DNA of 64,000 nt from Bugula neritina (taxonomy: Eukaryota; Bryozoa; Gymnolaemata; Cheilostomatida; Bugulidae): positions 4,203,128 through 4,267,127 of the forward strand of contig OZ037771.1 of the NCBI GenBank assembly GCA_964035545.1. The letters are read 5' to 3'. The notes below the pieces were generated by a model. It ran no database searches, was not told the DNA's origin, and was given only the letters and a program-made list of their open reading frames with translations. The translations under genes were made by a program, and so were the position numbers. Of the stretch, positions 48,590 through 60,100 are shown piece after piece (within the stretch, counting starts at the first letter, position 1; every line of letters begins with the position of its first letter).

Positions 48590-51500
48590 TTAACTTCTTG
48601 TCAACAACTCACTCATACTTTGAATACTCTTAAACACAACTTCATCACCAAATTCTTTTTCCTCATTTTCCGAATAATTTGATGGAAAATCACAAGACCA
48701 GTCTAGCGACGGGTCAATTTCAAGCAATTTGATAGGAGTGATTGGCCGATCCTCAGTGTACAGCTCATATCTTTCTGTGCCTAAAAATGAGTGTTGAATA
48801 ATATTTTTTTGCAGAAGAATGCATTTTGTGTCGCAGCGTGTCAATTGATCACCTTGGCAAGAGTTGCCTTCTTCTGACATTAGCAAGATGGAAATCATTT
48901 TTTTTAAAAACTTATTAAAATAAATTTGTTGGCAAGTTGATAAGTTTATGAAATCTCAAAATATTATTCATTAAATGACCGTTATTATGAATGATTACGA
49001 GTTTTTGGGAATTGACTAATAAAGTTAAACAATAAAATCCAGTAAAATATGATTAAATCTATGCAAGAGAAACAGTGCTGGTATACATATCCAAAAAAGC
49101 TTACATTTTCCAAATCCAACAAAAACATCACTTTTGAGAGCATCACGCAGAGCATAAAGCTTTCGAGCGTATTCTTCCTGTTGTTTTGTTTGGGGGGTGG
49201 ACGGCTGCTGAGTGGATGAATGGGGGGTGACTGAAGAATTGAAGGAAGGGCTACCCTGGGAGGAATGTAAAGAGGGGCTAGGTTTATTCTGACAGTAGCC
49301 ATTTAAATGGGAGCAACATCTCTGCTGATGATGTTGGTAATTCCATTGGGAGTCGTTGCATCCTGAAAGAACCAAAATAGATATTGAATTATTTCACCAA
49401 CAGTAGATAATAATAGTAATGATAGGTTTAACTATTTAAACAGTTACTATAAATAAGTAACAAAATTAAGTCTAGAAATTTGTAATTTGATGTGAAACTG
49501 TTAAGAAAACTTTAAACATGTTGATGAGCTAAGCAGGATTGATAAAAAGAGAAAAAAAGGTGACATATTAGGCAGCCGAATGCACAAACCATGATTAGAT
49601 GGTGGCGACAAAAAGCTGGAGAGAGGAGAGAGAGGGCTACCATTCATGAGAGGGGAAACTGGAGTTCTTCTACCCAACCTGTCCCATTCCCCGGTGACCA
49701 CCGAAGGAGCCCAGGTGGGAGGCGAGAGAAATGGAGAAGAGAGTGGTGATGGATTGTGAGGAGACATGTTTTGAGAGGCTGGTGACCGCCGGCTTGTTGG
49801 AAAAGTAAAAACAAGAAATAATTTAGAGTTCTTTTTCCATTGCTTAAGTTTAATTATGAAATACTGGGTATGATAGAAATCATGGCTGGTGTTTAAATAA
49901 TGAAAATAAAGATAAGTTTTATCAATAATGAGATATTATATCCATTACATCTTCTTTCCAAAAGGCAAATAAAATAAAATCAAATTATTAGAAAAACACA
50001 GCACCATCAAGTTAAAAAAAATACTCCTACAAAATGGAAATGATATTTGAAATAAAGAAATCCGACAGTCAATGATTAGATTGAAAATTGGTCAACTCAC
50101 AGTGGCTTTATCCTGGAATGCTTCACGGGTGGTTGAATTCTAATGGAGTTTCCCGTAGGCATTGTAGAATATGGGTAGAAAGAATGAGGGTATGGGAGAG
50201 GGGAGTAGGGATGGTAACTGTTCCTGTAAATATTTTGTACTAAATACAACTTATCTTCACATAAGCCTAATTTTAAAGTTGTTTGAACGCAATGCAAAAC
50301 GCTAAGACATAAAGCTGAGGTATTTGAAATTTCTAAATGAATTCATTGAATCAGTAAAACAGCAGATAAGGATATTGCAACATGTAGCATGATTTTACTC
50401 AAAATTGTGATGTATTCATATATAAGTATTTTGCAAAGAAATATGAAATACCCATAACATCATTTACAATTTTTACATGTAGGTGAAACTTTATCAAAGT
50501 CTATGAATAAAAAACTAGCAAAATATTAAAACAAAACAATATTATATAAATAAAACAACTAAATTTTTTACCATACTACATTTTATAAGCTTACACTTTA
50601 TCAATTTGTTCATCAATAGAATTAAATTTAAAAAATTATGCTTTTAGTTCATGTATGTTGAAAGAAATAGCAGTGACGTAAGCAGATATTTAACAGCATA
50701 GATGCAGTAGTTACCTGCTCTGATAAAACCTATCAGGGTATTGATTGAGATAGGAGCGCTGCATGCCATAGCTACCAGCTTCGGAGTAATCTAAAGAGTG
50801 GTGAACATAAGCAGAAGTTGTGCTCCCCTGTGGAACTCTAGAAAAGCAGTGCAAGCAATCAAATGATATATCATCTATATATATTTCATCACCTTTAGAA
50901 CATTCCTTGGCATCAATTTCAGTGCAGAAACAGTGAATGGATATCAGAAATAAGCGATAATTAAATATTCTCTAGCAAACATTAAGAGCCATGTCTCCTT
51001 ACATTGTTGAGTTCTCATGGAAATTTCCAGCTCCCATTACCGATGGCGCACACACACTTTGGTAATTGTTGCCTGCAACAAATTTGAGAGATTCATGTTA
51101 CGTAAATAGAAGATTCAAAGCACAGTTCTAAGTATTTGATGCATCACCTTGAGATGTGTTAAGTTACATTGTAGACTATAAACAATAAAAAGTAATATAA
51201 CATGATATAATAAAAAATAATATAGGCTCGTTAATAACAAATCCATAAGCAGCAAAATATCTTTAATTACTTTATACAAAAATTTGTACCCTTTTACAAA
51301 ATCCCCCCAAAAAAGCGCTGTATAGAAACTTACTGACGAGCATATATTAGTACATCTAACTTTTACAATGGGACTTCTGTATTGGTATACGTTCCAAAAA
51401 TAATATTTACATTAAAATATTCTAACTGCCATTAAAACATGATGTTAGAACAACTTAATTCTATCGTGTATTTTGAGAGCCCAACATGCTGTGATTGTTA

Positions 51501-52041
51501 GCTACCCCAACCAACCATAATTGTTAGAGAAGGCATCCTGAGGTGCCCTCAGAGTGGGACTTTTCCCGAACTCAGTAAATGCAGGCAGGTGACTGCTCAT
51601 TGGCTGGACACTCGAATCAGTGAAGGCGGACAACTGTATAGTTTCAGATCCAAGTGCAAAATGGTTCAGGGTTTGGGGAGAGGAGAGCAGCGAAGTTAAT
51701 CCAGCTGAGCCTTTTTTGGAATTTTGCTACAAATAAAATACCGCCAGATTTTGGTTTATCAATCTATTTCGATTATTTATGGTGAATGCAAAAAGTTTGT
51801 GGTCATCTCACTGTAACAAAAGCACTTTTTGCATGATTTTACAGCCAACTCAATGTATAAATATTTACTAGTTAAACAGAGTCAACTACTTTATGTGCCA
51901 CGCAGCCATACTGTGCCTGGTGGTTAAATACAATACTTACTGATATCTCGGCTGATGTATACTTACAGTATGGCTGGTATCTACAGTTCTATCAAGTTGA
52001 AGGTCATCATGCACTACACTCCCTTTTCCTACACTATCCAT
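48590..52041 (-). CDS. Unrecognised Pro/Ser/Tyr-rich protein
   Basis: Eight phase-consistent exons: 51967-52041, 51516-51726, 51003-51072, 50715-50837, 50101-50223, 49590-49792, 49105-49362 and 48590-48780. The sum is 1254 bp, 417 aa. Most of the chain is low-complexity and probably disordered: SYHPYSPLPYPHSFYPYS, SPLSSPFLSPP and a His/Gln/Cys patch. Two segments look ordered: EEYARKLYALRDALKSDVF and, near the C-terminus, RPITPIKLLEIDPSLDWSCD. Such layouts are common in RNA-binding and transcription co-factors, but I do not recognise the family and assign no function. The start could be further upstream, since the frame is open before the ATG; exon 2's donor (GTTGGT) is weak. The upstream neighbour on the same strand ends 470 bp away. 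Confidence 0.65.
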
Positions 52042-52509
52042 CCTTTTAGCTATAATAGTATACATATCCATGTATACATATACATACGTACACATGTATA
52101 TCACTATTTGCATACATTCGTATAGATATACATGTATACATATGTATATGTATATATATGTATACTGATAGTAATACATCTACATATAAATATGCATGCA
52201 ACAAGCTGCAGAAATCGGCTTAAGCAGGTCAACCTTACATTTACACACAAGAACTATGCAGTGTTATTTAAATGAAAAGTTATAAAAAGATGTGTTTGTT
52301 ATAATCTAATTCACTACTCACCTTTTTAGATACTGTTGATTTCTCAGATGCAATTTTAAGTAAGTTCAAATTATCTTTAAGCTAATCGTTAAGTTATTGT
52401 TGAATTGTTGAGCTTTTGGAATGTCATTATTGTCAAAAAACCAATTGTTGTACCTACTGGGCATTTATTGCGATTAAACATTTTAAATTCATTAAACTTT
52501 ATACAGTAT

Positions 52510-54513
52510 TTACTTATTGTTATTGTTGTTGTCATCTTTGATTTCTGAAATATCCTGCATTTCAGATTCATTTTCTAATTTACTTGAAGGTATTTCCTGT
52601 TTGCAATCAGCATCAGGAGAGTCAACAGAAGGAACGCTGCCGATTCGAGAAGAAGTCAACTTGTGCCGCAACCGTGAGTCTAACACTGGCATCGACACGT
52701 CTGGATTTTCTGCTGCGGACTTTGCTAAATATCTGAGAGCATCAATGAAGCCTTGTTCATAGTACCTACAACATAAAGTGTCTCAAGATACTGCATAATA
52801 TTCTACTAGTTTTCCATGGATCTATTTCAATCTGACAGCAGCTAGTTTAGTTGAGGAGTTATCTTTACTAGTGATATGTTTTGTGAGTTGCCCTCTCTTA
52901 TGTGTCCATTATACGTTAGAAAACATGGCTACAAATATTTAGGGAGCCAGTCTATTAGCTGCTAAGGCTAAGGTTTTACAACAAAAAGGACTTTATACAG
53001 CATAAACTACAATACTTTTGCTAGACATTTTCTCTTCCTTCAACAAGTTATTGTAATTTAGTGAATATTTACCTTTGTGCATTAAGTATAATAATAATAC
53101 ACCATCTTTGCTGGTAGATAATTTGGATTATTTTATAGAAGTACTGAAAGCACAAGCTGCACTCTATAAATCTTATTATTAAAATATTTCTTTTTATTTA
53201 GTTAGTGAGACAGTGTAAGTTTTCGTAGACATCCTAATTTTTTCACCTCTTTGGTATAAAAGCGATTAAGACCAACCAAGTTCAAACTTTTGCGATATTT
53301 CGGTGTTTCCTGTTGCAAACTAGCTGCAATCAGATTGAACAAAAAATTAACGTGTTGATTATCGCGACAGTATTGGTAAAAGGCAGGAAACACTTAAACC
53401 TACTTGTTGAGAGTTTTGAAAGATGGCGGGAAAAGTGCATTAACTGCACGAGAAATATTTCGATAATTGACGCAGAAGAGCTGATTATTGAGGGTGATAT
53501 TCCATCGCCTGATTGGATCGTTTGGACAGACGTACGATAAACCACCGCTAAAAGGTGTGATGGAGAGAGTTGTGTCCCCCTCATCAAAGTCTATGAGATT
53601 GTTAGTGAATCCTCCATCATAGTACTTCTACAACCAATACGGATAATTTAAATAATTAGTGAAAAAACACAACATGGATGCTTTAAAATACGATATAGAA
53701 AGAGACAGAATGCAACATACGTAGACATAAATACAACATACAAACTACAGAAGTAAATGTTTTAAAAAATTACGAAAAAATTAGCAATTGCTTTGTGATG
53801 TGCAATGCGTTAATTATATTATAACAAGACTGAATAGAATGCTGGCATACCTCTCCACGGAAAACAGGAAGGTTCTTACCGGAGTACAACGGTATATGAC
53901 AACTGCTCACCAGACACTGTAAAATACAAATCAAATACTCGCAGACTGAGTTGGTAAACATATGCATGTATGAAACACCAGTCGAGGGTTGAAGCAACTA
54001 AAGTTCAGTAAAAGTTAAAATTAATTTTCAAAATCAACTAGGAAAATAAAGCAAAATAATTTAAAAAAATTCATAGCAAGTTTTAAACCAAACCTGAATA
54101 AGATCTTCTCGAGAACTAAAACTGGATATAACGAAATTTTTCCCACATTTCTTTCGAGTAACTGATATATACACTCTACCATTGGCTGCTAGATGAGCGT
54201 CAGTTGGAAGCACCATGTCTACCATTTGCTCTACTTTTTGAGAGAGATTAAACTGGGGGTTTAAAGCACCCATTTTTAGTTTTCTAGTTGATTCAGCCAA
54301 GTCATAAGTCAACTTCTTACACTGCAGAACTTTCTCTGGACAGACAGCCATCACCACTGCTGCCAGACTGCCTGCGCTAGCTCCCCCATACTTCTTTACG
54401 TTACTAAGAATATGTTTGCCGTGTGTTTGAAAGCATCTGGCAGCTCCGATATGGTACACCCCAAGAAAACCACAACCCGAAAAAGACAGCGCTGTTGGTG
54501 ATTTCACTGACAT
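52510..54513 (-). CDS. Patatin-like phospholipase (PNPLA2/ATGL group)
   Basis: Four exons: 54094-54513, 53851-53916, 53404-53627 and 52510-52765, summing to 966 bp (321 aa). The patatin fold is complete. The oxyanion loop GCGFLG is at residues 13-18, the nucleophile elbow GASAG has Ser46, and the DGG motif has Asp166, nearly the human ATGL positions (47 and 166). CHIPLYSG and TLSITPFSG also match the PNPLA1-5 group. These enzymes hydrolyse triacylglycerol or transfer acyl groups at lipid droplets. The chain stops soon after the catalytic domain in an acidic, Asn-rich tail (DDNNNNNK), so the long hydrophobic C-terminal region of ATGL is missing. A GTAAAT donor overlaps the stop codon, but splicing there does not join in frame to the next exon seen. 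Confidence 0.92.
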
Positions 54514-55498
54514 CGGGATTGATCAAACAAGGAGAAAAGTTCATACAAAATACCTAAAATAAAATTATGTAGAAATTATTGCCAGCAATTGGAGTTTCAT
54601 TCCCTTGCTTTTAAGGTGTGTGTGTGTGTGTGTGTGAGCAAAATGAGATTAAGTGATGTCAGATTTATTTAATAAAAAACAACTAACAGCTCGATAAAAA
54701 ATCAATCACACAAAAACAGTCAACGATAAACAGTAACAACAAATCAGGAAAAATGGTGATAACACATTGATTACTACAATTACTATGAGTAAGACTACCA
54801 TATTAAAATTGATTACACCAAAACTGTAAAAGCAATACATTAGTTAACATTATGATAATAAGAGTTAATGATATTCACTATAATGAGTTAAATCAACTAA
54901 CCTGCATAAGCTAATTTAGATTAGGAACTATTAAATACGAACAGTTACAGAGCCAGCTGTGAAATGCCACAAGAGATTAACAATGACAAATTATTAGTTG
55001 CTTAGCATTATGATACCTGTTACACTTATTCAATTATACCAATAGTAATACTAATTGCCAGTTGGATAATCATTACAAGTACACTAGTCACTTGTACTTG
55101 TTTATGTGGTAACACTAGTTTACAAGAGAAATAGCTTCCTTCCTACTTACTAACTAAAAACTATAACAGCATTCGTATGAGTAAAGATATGAATAACATT
55201 AAGCACAATACAATTTCAATATAAACTCTAAAATTAAACTTAAACAATTTTAATTGTTTACACAACGGCAGTCGAAAATATTTATGACAAATAAGTATTA
55301 TTTCAAGACATACAGACGCAGTAAACAGACAATAATTTAAATTTGTAGTACTAAGAATTATAAAAATTTCCATAATTATCTTGGTTATTGTAGCAACAGT
55401 ATGAGTATGGAGCATCAGTATGACTATGACTCAGTATGAGTATGACTATCGTCATCGGGATGAAATGCAGATCTCTTGAGAACTATTAGTATTACTAT
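54514..55498. other. Upstream region of the PNPLA-like gene
   Basis: About 1 kb of AT-rich DNA between the PNPLA-like start codon and the LTR element. It has a short (GT)n run at 54618 and simple AGTATGACT words near 55420. It must include the PNPLA promoter. No other gene is seen. Confidence 0.5.
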
Positions 55499-55803
55499 TG
55501 TTATAGTTTTCAGATTTAGGGTTGATGTGTCACCAAGAGAGTCTATTTAACACTAGAGAAACTTCACCAGTTAAGTCGAGTAGATATCGTTATATTTAAT
55601 ACAAGAATACATAATAAAAATCCAATGTACAACAGTAATGATACGCACGTCTATTTAGTTTACAGCACTATCCTCAACTGAGCTAGTAGCGCGAAGCGGC
55701 TACTATTACTTATCAAACAGCTTAGCTAATTGGCTAATACATTGTTCCGGGTCAATACGCAACCTTGCGTATTGTGTTGCTGGTAGCTCCACGAGCCACC
55801 ACA
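55499..55803 (-). repeat. 3' LTR
   Basis: 305 bp, identical to 62639-62943. In transcript sense it begins TGTGGTGGCTCGTGGAGC and ends CTATAACA. It is short for an animal gypsy LTR. I see no AATAAA in transcript sense; a TATTAAATATAA word could serve as a TATA box. Confidence 0.97.
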
Positions 55804-55814
55804 CTGCCCCCTCC
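55804..55814 (-). other. Polypurine tract (plus-strand primer)
   Basis: GGAGGGGGCAG directly abuts the 3' LTR in transcript sense, the usual place for the RNase H-resistant primer of second-strand synthesis. Confidence 0.8.
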
Positions 55815-56073
55815 AGCAGAAAGCCCACTTTCTGATAAAATAAGATTCACATAAAAAAAACGTATACTTCGTTGTGGGGGGTAAGAGAACAGTATAAAAG
55901 TATATACAAAAAAAAACAACAACTGGTAAAAAATATACAGGTATATATAACGTGCACTAAGTAATAAGCAAGAGAAGATCCTATCTACATGTAGAGTACG
56001 TGCCACCATTACGGTAGGGAATGCCACAGAGAGGTAGGGGAATGAGTAGTAGGGAGTTGTAGGTAGACTCGAG

Positions 56074-57147
56074 TTAACTGCGGGCCGCACGCTTCATGCG
56101 TTTAATAGACTCCTGTAAGTATTTGAGTTCACTGGATGCTGCCTGTACCCGTGGGGCCAGCCTGTACACTTCTTGCTCCAAGTCATGCGCCCTAGCTTCT
56201 ACCTCACGTAGGTTACGGGCCCAGGGGGACGAGCGAGAGGAAGTTGGCTGCCTGTGTCTTTTCCGCTCTGAGGATGGAAGGGGAGGAGGGAGTGTATACG
56301 CATTTGTGTCTACTCTCTGTAGTACGACACGAGGAAAGGTATGCGGCATGCGTATAGGACTGTGAGGTGGAGAGTTAGTAGACTGTGTAGGTTTATCTGC
56401 GGCTTTAGAGATGATGGGTCGCGGGGAAGGGAAGCCTTGCTCCAGGCGAGATAGCCGAGCTGAGTCAGTGATGAGTGGTTTGATGGCGTTGAGAAAGGCA
56501 GGATAGGATGATTCGTCTACTTCATAGACATGCCCTTGATAACACTGCATAGTACGTTGGTGCCGCAACAGGTAATCACGATTGTAGCTATATTCTCCGC
56601 AAGGGCAGAAAGTGGTGATGTAGTGTTGCGGCAAGTGTACTTTTAGTCTGCGGTGGGTCGTGAATCGCTGCTGGCAGAGGTTGCATTCACGATTACCCTC
56701 ACCTCCTTGATGGGTCCTGATCTCTCTCTCTGTGGCAGGGGTAATCCAGTTGGAGGTTGCTTCCAACTGGGGTGGCAGTTTCCTGGTGGTAGAAGTTGTT
56801 GGGGCCGGCTCTGAGTCCCACGCCATCTCTCGAGAAGGCATGCCCGGAGAGACGGGCGCGAGTGTGTCTACAAAAGTAGAATTAGTGTTAGATCGCGGTG
56901 GATCTTTACAACCTAATTCTAGTGACTGTCGACCGTTGCTAGCCTGAGAGTCACTGCTTTTGGAATGCACTCGAGGAACTGATGAATCATGTGTGGACTG
57001 ACCAAGAACAGTGTCTAGCTCCAGGTCTAACAGACCATCGGCCATTACAGTGTCTTCATCGTCATTCACATGAAACGTGGTTCCCAGTAATTCTGATTCA
57101 ATCTGCTGAATTAGTTCAGAATCTACTGGCATCGAGCCCGTTTCCAT
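56074..57147 (-). CDS. Third reading frame of the LTR element: zinc-finger and coiled-coil protein
   Basis: 357 codons in the env position, starting 17 bases after the pol stop and in a different frame. Residues 1-110 are acidic and Ser/Thr-rich. Finger 1 is C155/C158/H171/H175 (CNLCQQRF to HLPQH). Finger 2 is C181/C183/H196/C202 (CPCGEYSYNRDYLLRHQR), a CCHC variant. Residues 240-310 are Pro/Ser-rich and basic. Residues 313-352 are predicted coiled coil, with a basic end. There is no signal peptide or membrane segment, so it is not an envelope. It could bind element RNA or DNA, aid targeting, or act as a silencing antagonist; none of this can be chosen from sequence. Expression may be by reinitiation or splicing: a strong donor (CCCAG|GTAAGC) lies just before it. 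Confidence 0.85.
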   Translation of the reverse strand: METGSMPVDSELIQQIESELLGTTFHVNDDEDTVMADGLLDLELDTVLGQSTHDSSVPRVHSKSSDSQASNGRQSLELGCKDPPRSNTNSTFVDTLAPVSPGMPSREMAWDSEPAPTTSTTRKLPPQLEATSNWITPATEREIRTHQGGEGNRECNLCQQRFTTHRRLKVHLPQHYITTFCPCGEYSYNRDYLLRHQRTMQCYQGHVYEVDESSYPAFLNAIKPLITDSARLSRLEQGFPSPRPIISKAADKPTQSTNSPPHSPIRMPHTFPRVVLQRVDTNAYTLPPPLPSSERKRHRQPTSSRSSPWARNLREVEARAHDLEQEVYRLAPRVQAASSELKYLQESIKRMKRAARS

Positions 57148-57164
57148 GAATAGGAATACAAGAC

Positions 57165-60100
57165 TTATACTGGCTTACCTGGGAACTCGGTATTAATGTC
57201 CATACTCAACGTTCTTGGTAAGGTTGGAGCTGGTTGTGAGATACGTCTGCCTTTGGCGATGTCAGCATAAGAAAAGGCTGAGCATCGTTTCTGAGGCACG
57301 AGGTCGGAACTATTTGCTTTACGCGCATTAATTCCTCCCACTATTCTGCCCTCGCAAAAGTTGATATTTGCGTGGGGTTCACAACTCCAACATTTTATCG
57401 TACGGTTTTCCCCTAGACTTTCATGTGCGCCGCTTCTAATGCAGTCACATATGAAGTCTTTCAAATACGGTGGGGGCTTCCTCGTACGCTGTCCCCTCTC
57501 TAGGGGGGGTGACACACTTGCCGGTTCGTTAGTAGGGGCCTCTAATGGCGTCTCTACTTCACCGTTAGTGGTCACCTCTTCTTGTTCTCCGGATGGAGCC
57601 CCTCCCTCCGTGGGGGTTTGCACTTCCGGAACCGGCTCGGTTTCTGGAAGTGATGGAATTAGACTTGGCGGTGGCGGACACGCTTCTGTTGACAAAAGCT
57701 GCCGCTCCTCTCTCACCAAGTTTTCCTCCCGCGGTATGACCACTTCGTATTCAGGTCCATGCCGCCGTCGCCCGCGCGTCGTTGTCTGCCTCCTGGGCTC
57801 TAACAACGGGGGGGCTTCTCCCACTCCGTCAGGGCTAGCCCAATACGGTTTCAAGCGAGACTCATTCTGGATAGACACCTGTCCTGAGCGCTCAATCTTG
57901 TACGTATGATTGGGCATAGCCTCGACGACCACGTAGGGGCCTACGAACTTAGGCTTCAGCTTATCAGCCTGTCCGCGGCGCCTACGGTAATTGACCATCC
58001 ACACCTTATCTCCTCTTTGATAGAGGGGTGGTTCATCGGAATCTTCGTGCCGCACCTTCCACTGTTGTTGACGCAGTATCTCGTGTGCGGCCTTCATCCG
58101 TTCCACTAGTTCACTGGCATACTCATGGACTGAGTTATCCTGCTCTGGAACGTGATAGGTGAGATGGTCAGGGACACGAGTCTCTCTCCCGAGCATCAAG
58201 AGGTTTGGGGTCTCACCAGTACTGGTGTGTGGGGTGCTACGGTATGCACGCATGACTTGCGGCAACACCGTATCCCATTCCTCTTGACCTCGTCCAAGGA
58301 GGAGACTCCGGAGCGCATCACCTAGCATCCGGTTGTTGCGCTCCACCACCCCGTTACCTTGAGGGTGGTAGGGGGTGGTCCTGCTCTGATTTACTCCCCA
58401 GAGGTGGCAAAGGTCGCTCATCAGTTGAGACTGGAATTGAGCGCCTTGATCAGAGTGTATCTGTTCGGGAAGCCCAAAATAACAGAATACATGTTGGTCT
58501 AGTGCCCTGGCCACTGTTGGGGCTGATGCATCTGGGATAGCCAGAGCATCCGCCCACCTAGTAAAGTGGTCGGTTAGTACTAGGATCCAATTATTGCCTC
58601 TGGGGGTCAGGGGCATGGGTCCGACCAGGTCTACAGCGACCACTTGCCAGGGCCTACCAGCATATAGCCTCCGCCGTCCTGCTTCACCAGGGGGGCGGCT
58701 ATGCTTACTGGCCTGGCAGATCTCACACTGTTTGACTCTGAGCCGGACGTCACGCTCCATCTGCGGCCAATACCACCGGAGTCGTAATTTGGATATCACT
58801 CGCTTGACCCCTGCGTGAGCCTGCTTGTGAGTATCCCAAATCAACTCACGGCGGATGGCTGTGGGGCAGACTACCCTCTTCCTTTCCGGGTGTCTGCCGC
58901 TGGCAGCTAGAGAGATGGTTAGCAACCCATCCTGCCCGATCCGCAGCGAGTCCCAACGCTGACAGTATAGCCGGAACTCGGCGCATCCCTGTCGTATGCG
59001 TTCCTCGCTGGGTCGTCGCCCTTCCCTTTTGGCCCGGTAGATGTCTGCCACGACTCCCGGCAGCTCTTCTTGGAGCTTCTTCAGCTCTCGAACATTACCG
59101 GCCAGTACAGGGTTGGCGCGGAGGTTTTGTACATCCTCCGGGGACTCATCAACTCTTTGCCTGAGTTGACCTTGATCCCAGTCAAACGGTGCTCCGTGAT
59201 GAGCCAGCGTCTCCAACTCGCATCGTGGGGGACCTCCATCCCTCCTCTCGATGTTGAGACACTGTTTGCAACCTCCGTCAGGTCGGCGACTCAACCCATC
59301 TGCATTGCTGTGTCTCTTGCCCGGCCGGTGTTCGATCCGGTACGAGAATTCAGCTAGGATTTCGAGCCACCGGGCGACCTGACTGGAGGGCTCTGCTCTC
59401 CTGCACAACCAGATCAGCGAGGCATGATCCGTACGCAGCCGGAACTTCCTGCCATATAGGTATGGTCTGAAGTGCTTCACTGACTTGATTACTGCCAGCA
59501 GCTCCTTGCGGGTAGTGCAGTAATTTCGTTCAGCGGGAGAGAGAGACTTGCTGTAGTAGGCTACTACTACTTCTCGGCCTTCCTGCACTTGCGACAGCAC
59601 AGCGCCAACATTCTGGTCACTGGCGTCTGTGTCTAGGATGTACTCCAGAGTGGGGTCTGGGTAGGCCAAGATGGGCGCCGTTAGGAGGCAGCCCTTGAGG
59701 CGGTCGAACGCTTCTTGTTCGACTGGAGTCCACTGCCACGTCACTCTCTTTGCGGTAAGCCGGTTTAACGGCTGGGCTATGCCCGCAAAGTCTGGTATGT
59801 ATTGCCTGTAATACCCTACCAGCCCCAAGAAAGCCCGGAGTCCGGTCAAGTCTTGGGGGGTGACCCAGTCTTCTACTGCCCTAACCTTTTCGGGATCCGT
59901 TGCCACGCCGTTTCGACCGACAACGTGCCCCAGGTACTTGACCTCCGGCTGCAATAGAGCGCACTTGGAAGGTTTGAGCTTAAGACCGGCACCTCGGAGT
60001 CTCTCGAAAACCTCCTGCAGACGACTGACATGTGTCTCGAAGTCTGGAGAGATTACGATGACATCATCGAGGTAGACCAGCAGTGTCTTCCAATGGAGCC

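Noticed and set aside
56074-57147. Envelope glycoprotein
   Set aside because: The position fits, but there is no signal peptide, transmembrane segment, cleavage site or Cys-rich ectodomain; zinc-finger motifs and a coiled coil are present instead.
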